A stretch of 64,000 nucleotides of DNA, taken from positions 277,869 to 341,868 of the forward strand of contig NZ_LMLZ01000022.1 in the NCBI RefSeq assembly GCF_001422735.1, read 5' to 3'. The first letter of the stretch is position 1; every line of letters starts with the position of its first letter. Made by a program: the position numbers and the translations under genes. Below are positions 40,548-49,780 of this stretch, piece by piece. The notes beneath the pieces were generated by a model, which was not told the origin of the DNA, made no database searches, and was given only the letters and a program-made list of their open reading frames with translations. Source of the DNA: Acidovorax sp. Leaf78 (GTDB taxonomy: Bacteria; Pseudomonadota; Gammaproteobacteria; Burkholderiales; Burkholderiaceae_C).

Positions 40548-40580
40548 CCCGTTCTGCATCCACCAGCCAAGCAGAACGGG
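40548..40580. terminator. Stem-loop directly after barstar
   Basis: CCCGTTCTGC and GCAGAACGGG form a perfect 10-bp stem around a 13-nt loop, starting at the base after the barstar stop. There is no T-run, so it may be a Rho-assisted or stabilising hairpin. Confidence 0.6.
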
Positions 40581-41169
40581 CGAACGAGGCTCACGGTACC
40601 CCGGGTGTCGAGGTCATAGACATCGGTAGCGCAGCAGCAGCTGTTGCCACAGATCCTTCCGGCGAGAAGATGCCCACGGACAAGCTCGTGGACGTCTCGC
40701 CCATGGCGCTGCGCATGAGCAGCCCCTTCAACTCCGGGTACTGGCTCAGCGCGGCTTGAATTCGGGGCATCCCCCTGAGGCGCTGCGCCTCGGTGCCACC
40801 GCCAGAGGCGGCGGCTCTTCGGGCTCGTCCAAGCCTGCGCAGGCAGGCTTGGAGCCGCGGCCCTCAGCCCCTTCTCTCGCACGGCTGCGCCGTTCGGGAA
40901 GGGGGACGACACCAGCGCGGCGGGGCGGCCCTTGCGCGGTGCCTCTCGCCTTGGCCGCGCCAGTTTCGTTTTAAGTGACGAAATCAGCGCAGGCGACTGC
41001 AGCGCAGTGCCTACTTCAAACCTGTTTCACATCTGTTGATGTTTGACCGACGGGTTTAGCCCGCACCGCACCGCATCGGGTCGGGTCGGGTCGGTGCGAC
41101 GTTGGCAGGCGTGCTTGCAGCTCCACCGTGCAGCCTGCCTGAGCCCTCAGATTCCCCTTAATACTGATC
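40581..41169. other. Gene-free spacer carrying repeat copy A
   Basis: No supported gene. A short plus-strand frame ends at 40759 (MPTDKLVDVSPMALRMSSPF) without a recognised family. The large inverted-repeat copy A occupies 40767-40912, and a short GGGTC tandem (three units) lies near 41080-41095. Composition is uneven. Confidence 0.5.
40767..40912 (+). repeat. Large inverted-repeat copy A (~145 bp)
   Basis: It starts GCATCCCCCTGAGGCGCTGC, has CAAGCCTGCGCAGGCAGGCT in the middle, and ends GTTCGGGAAGGGGGAC. Nearly the same sequence, inverted, lies at 42114-42254. Internal palindromes (CCAAGCCTGC|GCAGGCAGGCTTGG, GAGGCGCTGCGCCTC) suggest a structured or REP-like family element. Confidence 0.85.
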
Positions 41170-41215
41170 GAATTGACCGCTACCGCTTGTCCAGCAAGCG
41201 CTAACAGCTATCAAT
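41170..41215. repeat. Dispersed family repeat, copy 5
   Basis: GAATTGACCGCTACCGCTTG, TCCAGCAAGCGCTAACAGCT and ATCAATTCAAG. It abuts the rsmA stop in reverse orientation and may serve as its transcript end. Confidence 0.75.
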
Positions 41216-41995
41216 TCAAGAGCAAACTTGCGCCAGGGCCACATATTCGGCCACGGGCACTTCCTCGGCGCGGCGTTGGGTGTCGAAGGTGCCGGGGAAC
41301 TGGCGGGCTTCGAGCCAGCGGCCCAGGGTGTGGCGCAGCAGCTTGCGGCGCTGGCTGAAGGCCACCTGCACCAATTCTTCCAGCAGGGGCACCGACAGCG
41401 CTGCGGGCTCGGCGTGCGGGACCATGCGCACCACGGCGCTGTCCACGCGCGGGGGCGGGTCGAAGCTCTCCGGCGGCACGAACAGCACGTTCTCCATCGC
41501 ATAGCGCCACTGCAGCATCACCGACAGGCGGCCGTAGTCGCTGGTCGATGGGCGGGCCACCATGCGGTCGATCACTTCCTTTTGCAGCATGAAGTGCTGG
41601 TCCTGGATGACCTCCACATGCTCGAGCAGATGGAACAGGATGGGCGTGGAGATGTTGTAGGGCAGGTTGCCCACCACACGCAGCCGCAGGTCGGGCTGGC
41701 CCGCCTTGGCGCGAAAGTCCTGCGCCAGCTGCGTGAAGTCGACCCGGAGCACATCGGACTCGATCACGTCGAGCTGCCCGTGCAGCCTCAGGCGCAGCGC
41801 CAGGTCGCGGTCCAGCTCGATCACCGTCAGGCGGCCCAGGCGCTCCACCAGGGGCTGCGTGAGCGCCGCCAGCCCGGGGCCGATCTCGACCATGGGGTCG
41901 CCCGGCTGCGGGGCGATGGCCTGCACGATGTCTTCGATGATGCTTTTGTCGGACAGAAAATGCTGCCCAAAGCGCTTGCGGGGGATGTGTTTCAT
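41216..41995 (-). CDS. rsmA: 16S rRNA (A1518/A1519) dimethyltransferase RsmA (KsgA)
   Basis: RsmA dimethylates two adjacent adenines in the 3' hairpin of 16S rRNA and acts as a late check on 30S assembly. The 259-residue product starts [20 protein letters not shown]. It has the AdoMet motif [14 protein letters not shown], the acidic VIELDRDLA and the catalytic NLPYNIS (N6-adenine NLPY). The frame stays open far upstream through a repeat copy, but the family start is at 41995. pdxA, which often sits between surA and rsmA, is absent here; the space holds repeat copy B. Confidence 0.96.
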   Translation of the reverse strand: MKHIPRKRFGQHFLSDKSIIEDIVQAIAPQPGDPMVEIGPGLAALTQPLVERLGRLTVIELDRDLALRLRLHGQLDVIESDVLRVDFTQLAQDFRAKAGQPDLRLRVVGNLPYNISTPILFHLLEHVEVIQDQHFMLQKEVIDRMVARPSTSDYGRLSVMLQWRYAMENVLFVPPESFDPPPRVDSAVVRMVPHAEPAALSVPLLEELVQVAFSQRRKLLRHTLGRWLEARQFPGTFDTQRRAEEVPVAEYVALAQVCS

Positions 41996-42113
41996 GCCGT
42001 GGGCTCGCGTGTGTGGTCGATGTGCGAGCTGTGACGAGGGCGCGCAGACCAGCGGCCGCCGAGCAAGGGCCGCCTGGCAGCGCAGGCTGCGCTTCGCTGG
42101 CGTGCGCTGGCGG

Positions 42114-42254
42114 TGTCCCCCTTCCCGAACGGCGCAGCCGTTCGAGAGAGGGGCTGAGGGCCGCGGCTCCAAGCCTGCCTGCGCAGGCTTGGACGAGCCC
42201 GAAAAGCCGTCGCCTCTGGCGGTGGCACCCAGGCGCAGCGCCTCAGGGGGATGC
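42114..42254 (-). repeat. Large inverted-repeat copy B (~141 bp)
   Basis: The reverse complement of copy A with only a few differences, running GTCCCCCTTCCCGAACGGCG to CGCCTCAGGGGGATGC. It fills the surA-rsmA spacer, starting nine bases from the surA stop. Together the two copies flank rsmA in inverted orientation. Confidence 0.85.
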
Positions 42255-42263
42255 ACTTATTCC

Positions 42264-43685
42264 TCATTGCGGCGGGTCGCGGTATTCCACGTACGCCCGG
42301 CCGCGCAGTTCCTGCGCCCAGGTGGCGTAGGCCTCGTCCAGTTTTTTCTCGCGCACGGTGTCGCGCGCCATCTCGCGCTGCTCGCGCTGGGTGAGCTTGG
42401 CCTCGCGGCGCTCCAGCAGCTGGATCAGGTGCACGCCGAAACGCGATACCAGCGGCTCGCTGATGTCACCAGGCTTCAGGGCGTTCATCGCCTGCTCGAA
42501 CTCGGGCACGTAGCGGCCCGGGTTGGCCCAGCCCAGATCGCCGCCCTCCTTGGAGCTGCCGTCCTGCGAATGCTCGCGCGCCAGCACCGCAAAGTCGGCC
42601 TGGCCTGCCAGCACGCGGCGGCGGTAGTCGGCCAGGCGCGCAGCGGCGGCGGTCTCGGTCAGTTGGGGGCTGGTGCGCAGCAGGATGTGGCGTGCGTGGC
42701 TTTGCGTCACGGTGGTGGGCACGCCCGCGGTCACGCGCTCGACCACCTTCAGGATGTGAAAACCTGCAGGCGAACGCACGGGGCCTACGATGCCGCCCAC
42801 CGGCAGGCCCAGCGTGGAGTTCACGAACAGTTCGGGGTAGCGGTCGGCCGGGCGCAGGCCCAGCAGGCCGTTGTTGCGCTGGCCTTCGGGGGCGTCGGAG
42901 AGTTCGCGCGCGACGGTGGCGAAGTCCTCGCCGGCTCGCACGCGTTCGGCGGCGCGCTGGGCGCGTGCCTGGCGCTCTGCCACCTGCACGGGGCTCGCGT
43001 TCTCGGGCACCAGCACCAGAACGTGACCCAGGTTGATTTCCATGGACGCGACGTCCATGCCCTTTTGCTGCTCGCGCAGGTACTGGTCGATGTCCAGATC
43101 GCTGACCTTCACGCGGGCTTCGACCTCGCGCTCGCGCAGGCGCTGCTGCAGCAGCTGGTTGCGCAGCTCTTCGCGAAAGCGTTCCTTGCCCATGCCGTCG
43201 CGGGCCAGGCGCTGGTACAGCTCGTCCGTGGTCATGTTGTTCTGGCGGGCCACGCCCTGCTCGGCCTGCGACACGGCGAAGTCGTCCACCTTGACGCCGG
43301 ACTCCTTGGCCTGCTGCAGCTGCGCGCGCTCGACGATGAGGCGCTCGAGCACCTCGCGCGCCAGCACGTCGCGCGGGGGCATGGCGCCGCCTTGCTGTGC
43401 CAGCTGGGCCTCGGCGCGGGCCAGGCGCGAGCGCACTTCGTTATTGGTGATGGGCTCGGAGTTGACGACCGCCACGATGTAGTCCGCAGCGCGCGGGGCC
43501 GTGCTGTTGTTGCCGCTGCTGTTTCGGTTTTCAGGCGGCAGCGTGACCGACGGTGTGGCAGATGGGCGCGACAGCCCCGTGCCCGCAGCAGCCCCGGACG
43601 GCCGCAGGCCCTGCGCGGCGGCGCTTTGGGCCATGAGGGAAACCAGGGCGGCCGCCAAGGCCAGGGCAAATGCTCGTTGGTTCAT
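42264..43685 (-). CDS. surA: Periplasmic chaperone / peptidyl-prolyl isomerase SurA
   Basis: SurA escorts unfolded outer-membrane proteins, including LptD, to the BAM complex. The 473-residue product has a Sec signal (MNQRAFALALAAALVSLMAQSAAAQ), an N-terminal chaperone domain (DYIVAVVNSEPITNNEVRSRL) and two parvulin domains (EINLGHVLVLVPENAS ... and SHARHILLRTSPQL ... EGGDLGWANPGRYVPEFEQA). A C-terminal helix completes the chaperone module. It follows lptD by 37 bp in the conserved lptD-surA order. Confidence 0.96.
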   Translation of the reverse strand: MNQRAFALALAAALVSLMAQSAAAQGLRPSGAAAGTGLSRPSATPSVTLPPENRNSSGNNSTAPRAADYIVAVVNSEPITNNEVRSRLARAEAQLAQQGGAMPPRDVLAREVLERLIVERAQLQQAKESGVKVDDFAVSQAEQGVARQNNMTTDELYQRLARDGMGKERFREELRNQLLQQRLREREVEARVKVSDLDIDQYLREQQKGMDVASMEINLGHVLVLVPENASPVQVAERQARAQRAAERVRAGEDFATVARELSDAPEGQRNNGLLGLRPADRYPELFVNSTLGLPVGGIVGPVRSPAGFHILKVVERVTAGVPTTVTQSHARHILLRTSPQLTETAAAARLADYRRRVLAGQADFAVLAREHSQDGSSKEGGDLGWANPGRYVPEFEQAMNALKPGDISEPLVSRFGVHLIQLLERREAKLTQREQREMARDTVREKKLDEAYATWAQELRGRAYVEYRDPPQ

Positions 43686-43722
43686 GGTGTGGAGCGTGTG
43701 AGGTACTGGGGCGCGCGAGCGC

Positions 43723-46194
43723 CTAGTCGTAGTTGGTGAAACGGCTCGGCGTACTGACCTGCTCGCGCAGGTACTGGTAACGCGGCACATGTTGCTTGAA
43801 GGTTTCCAGCGGGCTGGAGCCCAGGCTCAGGCGGGAGAAGCCCACGAACTCCACCTGGAACAGCAGGCGGGTGTTGGAGGTGGTCACGCCGCTTTGCAGG
43901 CGCTCGAGCACCACGCGGCCGATCCAGCAGCAGCTGTCGTATTCGAGGCCCACCACGGTGTCCACGAGCTTCCTGTCCTGCAGGCTGTAGTTCAGGCGGC
44001 CCACGGTGTACCAGCGGTTGCCGCCCTGGCCCCGGCCAGGGCCCAGGTCCTTGCCCTTGTCGCCCCACAGGTCGTTCAAGGGCCATTGCCAGCCGATGTC
44101 GATCTGCTCGCTGGTGCCGCGCTGCAGCCGGTAGGCCGCGCTCACGGTGCGGTAGTTGCCGGGGCTGTAGCGTGCGCCGATGGTCGATCGGATCGAGCGG
44201 CCGGTCTTGGGGTTGTACTGCACCGTGGAGTCGAAGCCCCACTGCGGCGTCCAGGTGATGCCCGCGCCCAACAGCACGTCCGACAGGCGCTCGCTCACCG
44301 GCGCACCGCCCGGCAGCGTGACTTGCTGGTCAGAAAAGCGCACGCGCTGTGCCACGCCGAAGCGCGCGGCCTCGGCCCCGGTGTTCGGGTCCAGCAGGCG
44401 CGTGGTCACACCCAGCGTCAGCAGGTTGTTGTCCGCGATGCGGTCATTGCCGCCGAACGCGTTCTCGGTGTAGATGGTCGCGAAGTTGAAGTCGTTCGCG
44501 GCCGTGTCGTACACGGGCAGGCGGCTCTGGTCGCGGTAGGGCGTGTAGGTGTAGAAGGCGCGCGGCTCCAGCGTCTGCAGGAAGGACCGGCCGAAGTACG
44601 CCGCGTCGCGCTCGAAAACCAGGCCGCTGTCCAGGCTGAACGTGGGCAGCGTGCGGCTGGCCGAGCGGTCGCCGTTGCTCAGGCCCGTGTCGAACTGGTA
44701 CGTGGTGGCATGCAGCTGCAGCCGCGGCGTGACGAAGCCGCCGGGCGCCAGAAACGGCCGGCTGATCGCCGCCATGGCATAGCTGCGGTCGGCATTGGGC
44801 TGGTTGGTCAGCGCCCGGGCCGCCTGAAAGCGCGTGGTGTCGAGCTCCACCGTGGCATCGAAGCCGCCGCCCAGTTGCGACGGCACGTAGCGCCACTGCA
44901 TCTGGGGCATGCGGTCGTACGGCGGCACGATGGGCGAGTTCACGTCCTGCAGCGTCTGCCACTTGAGCGTGCGCACCGTGGCGCTCATGTCGTTGGCGCC
45001 CCACGACAGGCTGGCGTCGTTGGGCAGCAGGCGCTGGCGCAGCGGCTCGGACGCTCGGCCGAAGTCGCGCCAGTAGTTGTCGTCGCTCACGCGGTTGACG
45101 TTGATGTTGAGCCCCACGCCGCCGATGGCGGTATCGAGCATGCCCTGGTGCTGGCCCGAATAGCTCCAGCGCATGCGGTCGCGCAGCCGGTCGCCGGGCA
45201 TCACGTCGCCGCTGATCTGCCCCTTGTAGCTGGGCTCCAGGTAGCGGAACTCGCCGCCCAGGTTGGCGCCGCGCTTGGTCATCAGCGCCGCGCGCAGCGT
45301 GGCGTCGCGGTTGGGGGCGATGTTCCAGTAGTAGGGCTGCGAATAGGCCACGCCGTCGCGGCTATCAAGGCCGATGGTCGGCGGCAGCAGCCCCGACTTG
45401 CGCTTGTCCGACAGCGGAAAGCTGATGTACGGGATGGGCGGCAGCGACACGCCCTTGAACTCCAGCACCGCGTTCTCGGCCGTGCCCACCGACTCTTCGT
45501 TGTCGATGCGGATCACGCTGGCGCGCAGCACCCAGTCGGGCTGCCAGCTGGCTTCATCGCCCACCTGGCAGGTGGTGTAGGTGGCGGCGTGCACCACCGC
45601 ACGGTCCTTGTCGATGAAATCCACCCGCTTGGATTCGCCATGCGCCTGCGTGGCCAGAAAGCGGTAGCGCGCGTCGCTGAAGAAGCCCTCGAACGCATCC
45701 ACGCGCAGCTCGAGCGCCGTGCCTTCGTACACGTTGCCGGCGCGGTTCACGCGCACCTGGCCACGGGCCTTGGCCAGGTCTTCGGGCACGTCGTAGTCCA
45801 GCCGGTCCGCGCGGATCACGGTGTCGCCCCGGCGCAGCTCGGCATTGCCTTCGATGACCGCGTTCAAGTCGGTCTGGCCGCTGATGTGGTCACCCTTCAC
45901 GAAGACGGGCAACTGGGGCCGCACCGCGTCCGGGATCTTTTCCTGCAGCAGGGGCGAGCTGCGCAGCGCGGGCGGCGCATCCCAGGCGCTGGCGGCAGGT
46001 GCCGTGTCAGCCTGGGCCAGGGCGGACAGGGGCAGGCCGCACCAGGCCAGCGCCACGCCATAGGCCAGGGCCCGGGGCACGGGCGGGCGCAGCCGAGCGG
46101 CCTTTGCCGAGGCGGGCCGGGTCCGGAGGGAGGGGGTCTGCGCGGGAGAAGACTGGCTGCGTGGCACGTGGGACGGTGGGCAGAGGGCGGACAA
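43723..46194 (-). CDS. lptD: LPS-assembly outer-membrane protein LptD
   Basis: LptD with LptE inserts lipopolysaccharide into the outer leaflet. The product (up to 823 residues) has a signal region (ALAYGVALAWCGLPLSALAQ), the periplasmic jelly-roll (FVKGDHISGQTDLNAVIEGNAELRRGDTVIRADRLDYD) and a large beta-barrel (SFPLSDKRKSGLLPPTIGLDSRDGVAYSQPYYWNIAPNRD). Cysteines in TTCQVG and in the C-terminal YDSCCWIGRVV are the usual disulfide partners. The start is uncertain: the frame opens with a TTG at 46194 and a GTG at 46167 is an alternative; no ATG lies before the signal. Confidence 0.95.
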   Translation of the reverse strand: MSALCPPSHVPRSQSSPAQTPSLRTRPASAKAARLRPPVPRALAYGVALAWCGLPLSALAQADTAPAASAWDAPPALRSSPLLQEKIPDAVRPQLPVFVKGDHISGQTDLNAVIEGNAELRRGDTVIRADRLDYDVPEDLAKARGQVRVNRAGNVYEGTALELRVDAFEGFFSDARYRFLATQAHGESKRVDFIDKDRAVVHAATYTTCQVGDEASWQPDWVLRASVIRIDNEESVGTAENAVLEFKGVSLPPIPYISFPLSDKRKSGLLPPTIGLDSRDGVAYSQPYYWNIAPNRDATLRAALMTKRGANLGGEFRYLEPSYKGQISGDVMPGDRLRDRMRWSYSGQHQGMLDTAIGGVGLNINVNRVSDDNYWRDFGRASEPLRQRLLPNDASLSWGANDMSATVRTLKWQTLQDVNSPIVPPYDRMPQMQWRYVPSQLGGGFDATVELDTTRFQAARALTNQPNADRSYAMAAISRPFLAPGGFVTPRLQLHATTYQFDTGLSNGDRSASRTLPTFSLDSGLVFERDAAYFGRSFLQTLEPRAFYTYTPYRDQSRLPVYDTAANDFNFATIYTENAFGGNDRIADNNLLTLGVTTRLLDPNTGAEAARFGVAQRVRFSDQQVTLPGGAPVSERLSDVLLGAGITWTPQWGFDSTVQYNPKTGRSIRSTIGARYSPGNYRTVSAAYRLQRGTSEQIDIGWQWPLNDLWGDKGKDLGPGRGQGGNRWYTVGRLNYSLQDRKLVDTVVGLEYDSCCWIGRVVLERLQSGVTTSNTRLLFQVEFVGFSRLSLGSSPLETFKQHVPRYQYLREQVSTPSRFTNYD

Positions 46195-46245
46195 AAGGAA
46201 GACCGCGGCGGGAGGCCCGCAGCGGTTTGTAAAATCGGATTATCC

Positions 46246-47424
46246 ATGAGCCACCCATCCCCCTCCTTGCCCGCCGTTCCACCCGCCTCGCCGGGCGGCT
46301 CAGCCCCCGCCGCCACGGCCGTCACCTGGCATGACGCGGCCCGCCGCAGCGCCTTCGATGCGTGGCTCGCGCCGCTGGTGGGCCCCCACCAGTTGCTGCC
46401 CCACACGCTGCGCCCCGCCTCGGCGGATGCGAGCTTTCGGCGCTACCTGCGCATCGACAGCGCCAGCGGCGTGAGCCGCATCGTGATGGATGCGCCGCCG
46501 GACAAGGAAAACTGCCGCCCCTTCGTGCAGGTGCAGGCTTTGCTGGCCGCCGCGGGCCTGCACGTGCCGCAGATACTGGCCTGGGATGAGGCGGGCGGCT
46601 TCATGCTGCTGTCCGACCTGGGGCACCAGACCCTGATCGAACTGCTGGACCCCGCCCGGCCCCAGGACGCGTACGCCTGGTACCAGCAGGCCACCGATGC
46701 GCTGCTGGACTGGCAAAAGGCCTCGCAACCCGGCGTGCTGCCCGTCTACGACGAAGCCCTGCTGCGCCGCGAGCTGGCGCTGTTTCCGGACTGGTACCTC
46801 GGCAAGCACCGCGGCGTCACGCTCGATGCCACCCAGCAGGCCACGCTCCAGAGCGCGTTCGATGCGATCGTGGCGCACAACCTGGCTGCTCCCAGCGTGT
46901 ATGTGCACCGTGATTTCATGACCCGAAACCTGATGGCGCCCAAGCCTGCGGCGGGCCGGCACGCCCACAGCCCGGCCACACCCGCCGACGGCCCGCTGGG
47001 CGTGCTCGACTTCCAGGACGCGGTCTACGGCCCCATCACTTACGACATCGCCAGCCTGCTGCGCGACGCGTTCATCAGCTGGGAAGAAGAGTTTGTCATC
47101 GACATTACCGTGCGTTACTGGGAAAAGGCGCGCAAGGCCGGCCTGCTGGGCGCCAACAGCGCCAGCGGCTGGGGCAACGACTTCGGCGAGTTCTACCGCA
47201 GCGTGGAGTGGATGGGCCTGCAGCGCCACCTGAAGGTCGCGGGCATTTTTGCGCGCCTGACGCTGCGCGACGGCAAGCCCAAGTACCTGGCCGACACGCC
47301 GCGCTTCATGGCCTACATCGGCGCCACGGCCAACCGCTACCGCCAACTCGGGCCGCTGCTCAAGATGCTGGACGAGATCGAAGGCACGCAGCCGGTCGTG
47401 GGCTTTGCCTACGGCCGCATGTAG
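46246..47424 (+). CDS. amgK: Sugar kinase AmgK-like (N-acetylmuramate/GlcNAc anomeric kinase)
   Basis: A 392-residue aminoglycoside-phosphotransferase-fold kinase. AmgK phosphorylates C1 of N-acetylmuramate in peptidoglycan recycling. Visible motifs are SADASFRRYLRI (N-lobe), the catalytic loop VYVHRDFMTRNLM and the metal-binding LGVLDFQDAVYGPITYDIASLLRD. It diverges from lptD across ~50 bp, as in Pseudomonas, where amgK is followed by murU. Here murU is not downstream; rsmE is. The N-terminal ~25 residues are Pro/Ala-rich and non-conserved. Confidence 0.85.
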   Translation: MSHPSPSLPAVPPASPGGSAPAATAVTWHDAARRSAFDAWLAPLVGPHQLLPHTLRPASADASFRRYLRIDSASGVSRIVMDAPPDKENCRPFVQVQALLAAAGLHVPQILAWDEAGGFMLLSDLGHQTLIELLDPARPQDAYAWYQQATDALLDWQKASQPGVLPVYDEALLRRELALFPDWYLGKHRGVTLDATQQATLQSAFDAIVAHNLAAPSVYVHRDFMTRNLMAPKPAAGRHAHSPATPADGPLGVLDFQDAVYGPITYDIASLLRDAFISWEEEFVIDITVRYWEKARKAGLLGANSASGWGNDFGEFYRSVEWMGLQRHLKVAGIFARLTLRDGKPKYLADTPRFMAYIGATANRYRQLGPLLKMLDEIEGTQPVVGFAYGRM

Positions 47425-47439
47425 GCCAGCCGTCTTCAC

Positions 47440-47495
47440 CATCAAAACAGCCTCTGCCGCTCATCCAGCAAGCGCCAGAAGCTACCAAATCAATA
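47440..47495. repeat. Dispersed family repeat, copy 6
   Basis: CATCAAAACAGCCTCTGCCG, CTCATCCAGCAAGCGCCAGA and AGCTACCAAATCAATAGCAT. It fills the amgK-rsmE spacer and ends five bases before the rsmE ATG, so it may cover the rsmE ribosome-binding region. Confidence 0.75.
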
Positions 47496-47499
47496 GCAT

Positions 47500-48261
47500 A
47501 TGCCCCGTTTCCACTGCCCGGAGGTCCTGATCACCGGGGCCGAACTGGACCTGCCTGCCGGCGCCGCGCGCCACGTGCAGGTGCTGCGCCTGCAGCCCGG
47601 TGACGGCATCACGCTCTTCAACGGCGGGCAGGGCGCGGGCGACCCCGGTGGCGAGTTCGACGCCACGGTGCTGCGCATGGGCCGCAGCGACGTGCGCGTG
47701 GTGGTGGGCGCGCACCACGCCGTCGAGCGCGAGGCACCGCGCGCCGTGCACCTGCTGGCGGGCATCACCGCCAACGAGCGCATGGACTGGCTCGTGGAGA
47801 AAGCCACCGAGCTCGGCGTGGCCAGCATCACCCCGCTGGTGGCCGAACGCAGCGTGCTCAAGCTCAAGGGCGAGCGCGCCGAGAAGAAGCTCGCCCACTG
47901 GCAGGCCGTGGCCGTGGCCGCGTGCGAGCAGTGCGGCCGCAACCGCGTGCCCGTGGTGCATGACGCGGTCGACCTGGCCGGGTGGGTGCGCGCGCAGGGC
48001 GCGGCCACGGGCCTCGCCGGCGCACCCGCGGGTGCGCAGCGCCTGCTGCTGTCGCTGCGCGCCGGCACGGCGCCCCTGCGCAGCGTGGTCGAGCCGGAGA
48101 GCGAACGGGCCGTGATCTTCCTGTCGGGCCCGGAGGGCGGCCTCAGCGCCGCCGAGGAAGATCTTGCACTGCAGCATGGCTTTGCCCCCACCACGCTCGG
48201 CCCGCGCGTGCTGCGGGCCGAAACGGCGCCACTGGCCGCCCTGGCCGCGCTCACCCTGTAG
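47500..48261 (+). CDS. rsmE: 16S rRNA (uracil-1498-N3) methyltransferase RsmE
   Basis: RsmE methylates N3 of U1498 in 16S rRNA. The 253-residue SPOUT-class protein starts MPRFHCPE with a PUA-like domain (HVQVLRLQPGDGITLFNGGQG). The catalytic domain follows, with ERMDWLVEKATELGVASITPLVAERSV, CEQCGRNRVPVV, IFLSGPEGGLSAAEED and the knot region LGPRVLRAETAPLAALA. Length is standard. No ribosome-binding site is visible because a repeat copy abuts the start. Confidence 0.95.
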   Translation: MPRFHCPEVLITGAELDLPAGAARHVQVLRLQPGDGITLFNGGQGAGDPGGEFDATVLRMGRSDVRVVVGAHHAVEREAPRAVHLLAGITANERMDWLVEKATELGVASITPLVAERSVLKLKGERAEKKLAHWQAVAVAACEQCGRNRVPVVHDAVDLAGWVRAQGAATGLAGAPAGAQRLLLSLRAGTAPLRSVVEPESERAVIFLSGPEGGLSAAEEDLALQHGFAPTTLGPRVLRAETAPLAALAALTL

Positions 48262-48413
48262 GCGGCCACCCGCACCCGGCGTCATCCCGCCCTGTGGGCC
48301 TGTACGCCCCGCAGGCCGAGGCCTAGAATGAAACGACGTCAGGCCCAGGCCCTCCCGGGGCGGCCTGCTGCTCCGTGCCTTGCGCGGTGATTGGTCCAGT
48401 CAGGAGCTTCGAT

Positions 48414-49583
48414 TTGCGCGCACCGTCACGCTGGAAACGCTTGAGGGACGTGGTTCTCTCCACCGACCCCCGTCGGCGCACGCTGATGAGCGTGGCGCTG
48501 CTCGCGCTGGTGCTGATGAGCGCCAGTTCGGGCGTGATGCTGCTGGTGGCCGGGGCCAGCGATGCGACGAATGCGCCCGCCGTGCAGTGGTGGGCCGCCA
48601 TCTCGGTGGGTGGGCTGGCCGTGATGACCGCTTTCATCCGATCCGGCCACACAGCGCGCCTGGCCGACCCTTCCCTGACCGTACCGCAGATGGTCTGGAC
48701 CATCACCAGCGGCGCCGTGGCGTACGTGCTGGCCGGCGAAGCGCGGGGCATCGTGCCCAGCGTGCTGGCCATGATCCTCTTCTTCGGCACCTTCGGCCTC
48801 AGCGTGGCGGAGGTGATCGGCATCGGCGTGTACGCGCTGCTGGCCTTCAGCTGCGCGGTGGCGGCCACCACGCGCTTCAGCACCTCTCCCTTCGGCTACC
48901 TGGACACGGCCTACGCGCTCATGGTGCTCATCGTGCTGGGTGGCAGCATTGCGCTGAACCTGCGCATCCAGCGCATCCGCGCGCGGCTGAGCGAGCAGCG
49001 CCAGGCGCTGGCCCAGGCCCTGGCCGTGAACCGCGAACTGGCCACGCGCGACGAGCTCACCGGCCTGCCCAACCGCCGCGCCATGCAGGACCTGATGGAC
49101 CTGGAGCACCGCCGCAGCCTGCGCAGCGGCCGCCCCATGCTGCTGGCCGAGCTGGACATCGACCACTTCAAGCGCATCAACGACAGCCACGGCCACGCCA
49201 CCGGCGACCGCGCGCTGCAGGCCTTTGCCGGCGTCGTGCGGGCCAGCGTGCGCGATACGGACGTGCTGGGCCGCTGGGGCGGCGAAGAATTCGTGCTGCT
49301 GCTGTCGGACACCCAGAGCGACGACGCGCGCGAACTGCTCGAACGCGTGCGCCTGGCGGTGGCCGGCATGGACATCCCGCACCCCTCGGGCAGCCTGCAC
49401 ATGACGCTGTCGGCAGGCCTGGCGCTGCACCTGCCGGGCGACACGGTGGAGCTGACGCTCGAGCGCGCCGACCAGGCGCTGTACACCGCCAAGTCGCTCG
49501 GGCGCAACCGCATCGTCGTCGCCCCGGTGAGCCCCCGCGTCGGCAGCAAAGGCCCCGGCAAGCCGCTCGGCGCCCGCGCCTGA
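48414..49583 (+). CDS. Membrane diguanylate cyclase (GGDEF)
   Basis: A 389-residue protein with about six membrane helices in residues ~25-185 (LMSVALLALVLMSASSGVMLLV ... AYALMVLIVLGGSIALNL). A short coiled linker and a GGDEF domain follow (DELTGLPNRR ... LDIDHFKRINDSHGHATGD ... RWGGEEFVLLLSD). The GGEEF signature is intact, and an RDTD inhibitory-site motif lies five residues before it, so the enzyme should make c-di-GMP under product inhibition. The start is a TTG preceded by AGGAG at seven-base spacing (48402-48406). A link to the PilZ-bearing BcsA is possible but only inferred. Confidence 0.92.
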   Translation: MRAPSRWKRLRDVVLSTDPRRRTLMSVALLALVLMSASSGVMLLVAGASDATNAPAVQWWAAISVGGLAVMTAFIRSGHTARLADPSLTVPQMVWTITSGAVAYVLAGEARGIVPSVLAMILFFGTFGLSVAEVIGIGVYALLAFSCAVAATTRFSTSPFGYLDTAYALMVLIVLGGSIALNLRIQRIRARLSEQRQALAQALAVNRELATRDELTGLPNRRAMQDLMDLEHRRSLRSGRPMLLAELDIDHFKRINDSHGHATGDRALQAFAGVVRASVRDTDVLGRWGGEEFVLLLSDTQSDDARELLERVRLAVAGMDIPHPSGSLHMTLSAGLALHLPGDTVELTLERADQALYTAKSLGRNRIVVAPVSPRVGSKGPGKPLGARA

Positions 49584-49694
49584 GCGCCTGCAGGCGCACC
49601 GGTTGCCACGACCAGGCAGGCGCCAAGGTGCTTCAGGCGGGCCACCGGTGCCACAGTTCCACCGCTCCACCACTTGGCCGCGTACAGACACTCC

Positions 49695-49746
49695 TTTTTT
49701 GATAGCTATCAGCGCTCGCCAATTCAGCGGTAGCCGGCATTTTTAA
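49695..49746. repeat. Dispersed family repeat, copy 7
   Basis: TTTTTTGATAGCTATCAGCG, CTCGCCAATTCAGCGGTAGC and CGGCATTTTT. It lies between the diguanylate cyclase and the SRAP gene. Confidence 0.75.
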
Positions 49747-49780
49747 TGGAAACCTCGGCACAGCCCGGTACCATCGCACC

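Noticed and set aside
40526..40759. Small plus-strand frame after barstar (MFLFFSVARS...)
   Set aside because: It starts inside the barstar gene, has no ribosome-binding site and shows no family resemblance.
43789..46245. Long plus-strand frame antisense to lptD, continuous with amgK
   Set aside because: Only the part from 46246 matches a kinase; the rest has shadow composition and opposes an essential gene. The kinase start was set at the ATG next to conserved sequence.
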